Origin: Tillus elongatus
Lineage: Eukaryota > Arthropoda > Insecta > Coleoptera > Cleridae
Assembly (NCBI GenBank): GCA_964006375.1
Contig: OZ023264.1
Coordinates: 173,710,295 to 173,774,294 of the forward strand
DNA: 64,000 nucleotides
Direction of reading: 5' to 3'
Both the position numbers and the translations under genes were made by a program. Below, one piece after another: positions 59,733 through 64,000 of the stretch. The notes below the pieces were generated by a model. It saw nothing but the letters and a program-made list of their open reading frames with translations, ran no database searches and was not told the DNA's origin. Within the stretch, counting starts at the first letter, position 1. Every line of letters begins with the position of its first letter.

Positions 59733-59741
<9 letters not shown>
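59575..59741 (+). mobile_element. small hammerhead-bearing insert, unidentified
   Basis: About 165 bp of non-HLE sequence within an HLE. It contains a complete hammerhead core (59652-59690) and, near 59586, AGGACGAAACAAGG, which resembles the 3' half of another hammerhead core. It could be a fragment of a dimeric retrozyme or of a PLE end. Confidence 0.45.
59652..59690 (+). ncRNA. type I hammerhead ribozyme, core intact, short stem I
   Basis: CACA (59652-59655) and TGTG (59687-59690) form stem I; core CTGATGA 59656-59662; stem II GCTC/GAGC with AAATAA loop; GAAA 59677-59680; palindromic ACTAGT as stem III (59680-59685); A at the cleavage position (59686). No extra U before stem II, unlike the PLE copies. 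Stem I extension beyond four pairs is not evident. Confidence 0.65.
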
Positions 59742-59804
<63 letters not shown>

Positions 59805-59960
59805 TATCTCCGGAAATAACAAAGCTATAGCAACTAAATTTATCAGGCTGGTTTATGTGGTAAAAAGCCAACTTTGCACCAAAACTTAGGTTTCTATAGT
59901 GAAAGGGAAAAAAGTTATAGGCACTTAATGAAGCAAAATTTTAGTGCCACTAAAATTCAG

Positions 59961-60317
59961 AGAAGACGCAATACCAAAATATTGTGTGTGTGAAGCAAAA
60001 TCTATTAAATATTACAGACAACGTTTATCTTTTCATGGCGCAAAAAGTTCAAGAAAGATTACTTTGAGAATTTTATAATTTTTCTCCTGTAAATGTCAAA
60101 CTGAAAATTTGAAACGTGAAAACTAGTAGATATAACTATTCCTGTTTATGTATGGAGAATAGTGCATAAGATGGATATTAGAATGTTATATATTTATGTT
60201 ACTCTTTGCATTTGTTAAAATAACTCCAAGGTCTGCCCCTAAAGGCCTTACATTTTACAATTGAATAACTCAAGACCATTATCGGCTATCCACCTTTCTT
60301 CATTGCAGTTTGGCAGA
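59961..60317. other. no recognised feature
   Basis: Unassigned AT-rich sequence between an HLE remnant and the tRNA-like segment. Confidence 0.35.
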
Positions 60318-60319
60318 AG

Positions 60320-60395
60320 CGATACGTGGTGTAACGGTTGGGCTCCCTGTCTGGTGAGCAAAGGGACGTGGGTTGAAATCTCACCGTTGACTGAA
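60320..60395 (+). repeat. tRNA-like SINE head or tRNA relic
   Basis: GTGGTGTAACGGTTGGGCTC carries an A-box-like TGGTGTAACGG and, about 35 bp later, GTGGGTTGAAATCTCACC resembles a B-box and T-arm. No full cloverleaf with matching acceptor ends was found, so a decayed SINE head is more likely than a functional tRNA. It differs from the SINE at 2993. Confidence 0.5.
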
Positions 60396-60769
60396 TTTGG
60401 CTTTTAACTTTCTTTTACTTTTTTTCATCTTTGATTCCATTATAACGTTATCTGATCAAATTGTGTAATTCCAATACATTTTTTGGCGACTTTTTGTTAA
60501 AAAAGAAAGACAAACACTTTTAAGACTTCTAATTCAAGTTAATAGTAACTGTTGCTGCTCTTGGTTGGTAAAACCGTTCCCCAGTTAACATAGACGTAGA
60601 TATTTGTGACAGGAGAAGAGGTTGTTGTCTTGTTTACAACCGGATTCAATTTTGACAGCATCCGCAGGTAAAAGAATTTTATCTGTGAAGCCACAGTAAA
60701 AGTATATCGTTCTGTATTTAGATAAGATTATCAATATTTTTTAATTTCTTCCATTTATTTCTATTTGGT

Positions 60770-61562
60770 TAATTTTCTTGTACAAAATGTTCCTTTAATA
60801 GCGAATTTTCTTATAAATGGATTTAATGAATTCTCTTTGAAGAAACGTTTGTTGCGAATTTTTGTATGAAAAATTATTAAATTGAAGGAAAATTTTTTAA
60901 ACAAAATTCACCAAAACGAATTGTTTTATTTTCCATTTTAATCACAGATAAGGTATATAATTTAAATTGTATGTATTTTTTTTGCAAAATTTTGTGTAAA
61001 AAGATACTTAGCCAGTTTTCGCAGACATTTTTTTGTGCTTCGTAGAAATCATTTTTTGTAAGATGTTTTTGTGAAATTTTGGTTATTAATGGTAAATGTA
61101 AGTTATTCTAAATTTCTTTACGGATTTTCTTGAAAAATTGTTTGAAAATTTTCATGAAATTTTTGTTGTGTTATCAAAAAAGCTTTTGCGAAAAATTATA
61201 TTTTGCTAGGTGGGTAAATAACTTGAAATGATTGATTGGCCGGGAAAATCGGACCAGTTTTGTTTTAATTATCGAATCTATTTTTATTAGCGAATTTTAT
61301 TGTTCAAAATGTCCTTTTTATAGCGAATTTTCTTATAAATAAATTTAATGAGTTTTCTTTGAAGAAACATTTGAGAATTTTTGTATGAAAAATTATTCAA
61401 TTGAAGGAATTTTTTTTTAAACGAAATTCGTTGAAAATAAGGTTGGTATGGATTTTCGTGCAAACAAATTATTTTATTTTCAAATTTAATTACAGATTAG
61501 GTATATAATTTGAAGTTTATGTATTCTTTTTGCAGAATTTCGTGTAAAAAATATTTAGCAAA
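60770..61562 (+). repeat. ~270-bp direct repeat, period ~520 bp
   Basis: 60770-61018 and 61290-61562 share AGCGAATTTTCTTATAAAT, TTTGAAGAAAC, GAATTTTTGTATGAAAAATT and AAGGTATATAATTTAAATTG-like blocks in the same order. No frame. The second copy ends against an HLE 3' scrap. Confidence 0.75.
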
Positions 61563-61655
61563 ATTTGATGCCTGCTTTCATTAAAAACAGACTTCTGCCA
61601 TTAATTTTTTAAAATTAAAATTCACTACGGTAACCCACTTGTTGCCTCCAAAAAA
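61563..61655 (+). repeat. HLE 3'-end scrap
   Basis: AAATTTGATGCCTGCTTTC, then AAAATTCACTACGGTAACCC and ACTTGTTGCCTCC: the final part of the HLE 3' module. Confidence 0.6.
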
Positions 61656-62371
61656 AATTTTCTATATGCTCGCGCCTCCCAGTTAGTTTTGTAACGCTCC
61701 CAACGAAAGCGCGCCCCACAGTTTGAGAATCGATTATTTAAGCACACTTATAACGAACTGTCAATTTTTTTATTGAAAGCTTTTAACTAAATTAATTATT
61801 TTCCATTAGCAGGCTATTATTTGTCACTCTTTCCCTAAGGTTGTGAATTACCCTACGACTATAAATTACTTTTCTTCCAGCTAGTTGCTCCTACGTAGAG
61901 AATATTCGTTATAATTGAAACACAGCATGCTTTTTTATTGAACAAACACTTGAAACGGTGTTTCACTGGGATTCTAGGCGACAAATTAATAGAAACTTGT
62001 TTACTACCGGTATCAAGTTTATTAAAACGGTTGCTTTTATTCTTAGTAGAATGTGTTTGTGAGATGAGAAAAACATTCTTATCCGAACGCTTTTATTACT
62101 AAAAAATACTTTGTTAACGTGACAAAATAATAGTAATATGTAAACAGACTAGTATAATTTCAACGTTCGCCAAACTTATGTTGGAAAGCAAGATACCAGC
62201 CAATTGAGAGCTTCCTTGACAGGCATCCCAAGCAGCAAATTTAGGCATGTCAACCAACATTAGAGTTTAAATAACCTAACCAAGTTGTAATTTGGTCAAT
62301 TAACAAAAATTTTGGCCTCATTGCCATAATTACTTCAAATTTGAGAATGCTCCCAAATCGCTTATTTTAGT
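61656..62371. other. no recognised feature
   Basis: 0.7 kb of unassigned sequence. Confidence 0.4.
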
Positions 62372-62489
62372 GAATTTTCGTTAAGAGAACTCACCAATAG
62401 AGAGGTATCAATGGTGAGACTTTCGGAATATTTCTTTAAATGAGCGCGAATTAGGGCCCCTGGAACCCATTTCCATGGTCAGCTGAAAT

Positions 62490-62571
<82 letters not shown>

Positions 62572-62639
62572 AACCGATCACTCAAAAATATTTCCCTGAT
62601 TTGGACCATATTTAGGAATTACCCTTATTTTGTTAATGG

Positions 62640-63529
62640 TGTTGGAGAAACATATTGGTACGCCCATGTCTCTTTAATTTAATTCGGTTGCACTATCCTT
62701 TAAGTTTCTACCTGGAAGTAGTTATTTCTGGATTTCACAATCCTTTCCAATTTGCTGGTAATCTTTATCCTCTAGCCGTCTGTATCGCATTAGGTTTAGC
62801 GAATGAACAATGCCATACAAAGAATACTTATATACCGTTAAGTCCTTTATTGTAAATAGCTTTAGCTGTCTTGGAGGTATTTTTAAGATGCACCCAGTGG
62901 ATGTTCTTCACTAGGAATAATGCTTTTACCTAGTTGGCCATTCTGTATTACGGACATTATGTTATGTCAACTACGTCACCTAGTGTTACGCGAAAGCTCG
63001 ATAAAAGCCAACTTTTTGCAAGGTACAAGTCAGTTCTACGATACATCTCATCTTCTTCGCTTCTTGGAATCCCGAGTTCCTAATCTTCCACTTAAATATC
63101 GCTCGTTTGTTTAAGCCAGTTCAATTCTAGAGTGCCGTTCTGCAACGAATCTCATCTTCATCACTTTTTGGGAGTTCTAAGATCCCAATCTTCTACTTAA
63201 ACATCGCTAGTGTGATTAAGCCAGTTTAGTTCAAGCTCCAATCTTCCTACAGAAATTCCGTTCGTATAGTGATACAGTGAGAAGTCAATGTTTTCTTCTA
63301 CATTAGAAAGTATACGGGCAGTTAAATGCAATAGCAAGTAGCTAATAACATTGTGAGATATCCTGAGTAACCCATTAAATCAAGTGTAAAACCGCAAATT
63401 GTAAATAAGTGTAAAGTTCAAAGTATATGTAGTAATAATACAACATATATAAATATAAAAAAGTGTATTATTTAAATCTTCTGGAATCCAGTGCACCTAG
63501 AGTTATAAATACAGTCCACATCTTCAACA
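62640..63529 (-). mobile_element. copia-type LTR (truncated insertion)
   Basis: 890 bp with TGTTG...CAACA ends. In minus-strand reading it starts TGTTGAAGATGTGGACTG, a copia-like LTR start, preceded by a purine tract (GGAAGAAGAA at about 63533-63542), as expected for a 3' LTR with its polypurine tract. About 107 bp of internal sequence (63530-63636) remains before the HLE resumes, so the insertion is truncated or partly deleted. The assignment to copia rests on the terminal motif only. Confidence 0.55.
63028..63240 (+). repeat. ~107-bp tandem duplication inside the LTR
   Basis: Two diverged units, the first around CATCTCATCTTCTTCGCTTC and TTTAAGCCAGTTCAATTC, the second around AATCTCATCTTCATCACTTT and ATTAAGCCAGTTTAGTTC. 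Period about 107 bp. Tandem blocks inside LTR U3 regions often carry promoter elements. Confidence 0.7.
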
Positions 63530-63720
63530 TATTCTTCTTCCAACGCTAATTAGCAAAGCCGACTAGTTAGCGAGGGTCGGATCAATCCACCTGCAAAACA
63601 TTGGGAAAAGAAAACAAGCTCTTTCTTCCCCAAATCACTTGGATAAGTTCGTTCATCAGCTCTTAACGCCCAATTGTTCTTAACAAAAAATTTCAAAAAC
63701 ATTTTTTTAGACGCAATATC

Positions 63721-64000
63721 TCTCAAATGCATTAAGTGATTGAAACGAAAATTTGTAAATTAAAATAACATAGACATACATAGTTATGTACCAATATTTA
63801 AGTCTTTGACCAAAGAAAAATAATGTTATTTGAAATTAAAAATAAAATAATCCTGGACATCACTTCATATTCTGTAATGTTGGACAAAGACAGATGATGT
63901 TACTTGTTCTGCTATGATACTTAAATAAATGGTAGATAAAAATCTAAACAATGGAAGTTACAAGTATTATTGCAACAAGCCAGAACGTAGACAGGGACGC
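63721..64000. other. no recognised feature
   Basis: AT-rich sequence at the window edge; nothing identified. Confidence 0.35.

Larger units (their letters stand above)
59452..59960 (+). repeat. HLE remnant with a hammerhead-bearing insert
   Basis: 5' hairpin scrap and arm (AATAGTGAATTTTATTTTT, AAATGAGCGCGAACTAGG) at 59452-59565, then an insert to about 59740, a TA array (59742-59801), and the right-arm continuation (CATATCTCCGGAAATAACAA, AAGTTATAGGCACTTAATG) to 59960. The insert occupies the TA-array position. Confidence 0.65.
62372..63720 (+). repeat. HLE copy split by an LTR element
   Basis: Hairpin AGTGAATTTTCGTTAAGAGA and CTCACCAATAG, 5' arm (GAGCGCGAATTAGGGCCC), TA array 62491-62570 and CCAACCGATCACTC up to GTTAATGG at 62639; then 997 bp of foreign DNA; then CTTGGATAAGTTCGTTCATC from 63637 and AGACGCAATATCTC near 63720. 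The join reproduces the 52180-52245 sequence. Confidence 0.75.

Noticed and set aside
60320..60395. Functional tRNA gene
   Set aside because: A- and B-box-like strings are present, but no paired acceptor stem or clear anticodon arm of the right length was found; a SINE head or relic fits better.

Overview
The window reads as AT-rich eukaryotic nuclear DNA from an arthropod, most likely an insect; the order cannot be fixed from sequence alone. The grounds are the families present: mariner and Tc1/IS630-type DDE transposons with DUF4817-like heads, CR1/Jockey-type LINEs, Penelope-like elements (PLEs) with GIY-YIG remnants, tRNA-derived SINEs, an arthropod-style TCAGT initiator and a 62-bp intron inside a transposase. 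No bacterial operon, rRNA gene or CRISPR array is visible. Nearly everything recognisable is a mobile element or its debris, heavily nested; almost all reading frames carry stops, shifts or lost catalytic residues.

The dominant repeat is one family (called HLE here, for Helentron/DINE-1-like element). Each copy has a 5' hairpin built on AGTGAATTTTCTT, about 100 bp of conserved sequence, a long (TA)n array always at the same place, a conserved arm beginning near CACCGATAACTC, and in long copies a 3' palindromic module ending in a short ACGCA/TGCGT hairpin followed by T-rich sequence. Roughly 28 (TA)n arrays punctuate the window and most belong to this family. Two copies interrupt recognisable sequence (a LINE at 27334-28796 and a transposon end at 44246-46013), which proves mobility and gives the ends. 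TA-targeting DNA transposons then sit in or against these TA arrays (1.3-2.6, 13.9-15.6, 18.5-20.8, 57.3-59.3 kb).

Layout: 0-3.4 kb HLEs, mariner, SINE; 3.8-8 kb HLEs and a 0.4-kb palindrome; 8.1-10.1 kb PLE remnants; 10.2-15.7 kb HLEs and a long-TIR transposon; 15.9-16.8 kb an HLE holding a hammerhead-bearing 320-bp unit; 16.9-18.4 kb the only likely host-gene sequence, a minus-strand signal-peptide exon with a consensus splice donor and an initiator; 18.5-24.1 kb a transposon with a nested SINE, then an uncharacterised gene-like ORF split by a LINE; 24.1-25 kb PLE; 25-26.9 kb nothing recognised; 26.9-37.5 kb three LINE copies with nested HLEs; 37.9-43.4 kb PLE ends, a transposase relic and a 1.7-kb PLE inverted repeat; 44.1-48.8 kb a transposon with about 0.56-kb TIRs; 49.3-50.1 kb a solo LTR with heat-shock-like elements; 50.6-56.5 kb nested HLEs and a tandem hammerhead unit; 57.3-59.3 kb a transposon with about 0.45-kb TIRs; 59.5-64 kb HLEs, a tRNA-like SINE head and a copia-type LTR.

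The most interesting system is a set of hammerhead-ribozyme motifs in at least four sequence contexts. They include a 321-bp tandem unit at 53.9-54.4 kb with a complete core and a long stem I, which looks like an animal retrozyme, and PLE ends whose hammerheads share an extra U before stem II and a self-complementary stem III. All function is inference from sequence; nothing was computed or searched.
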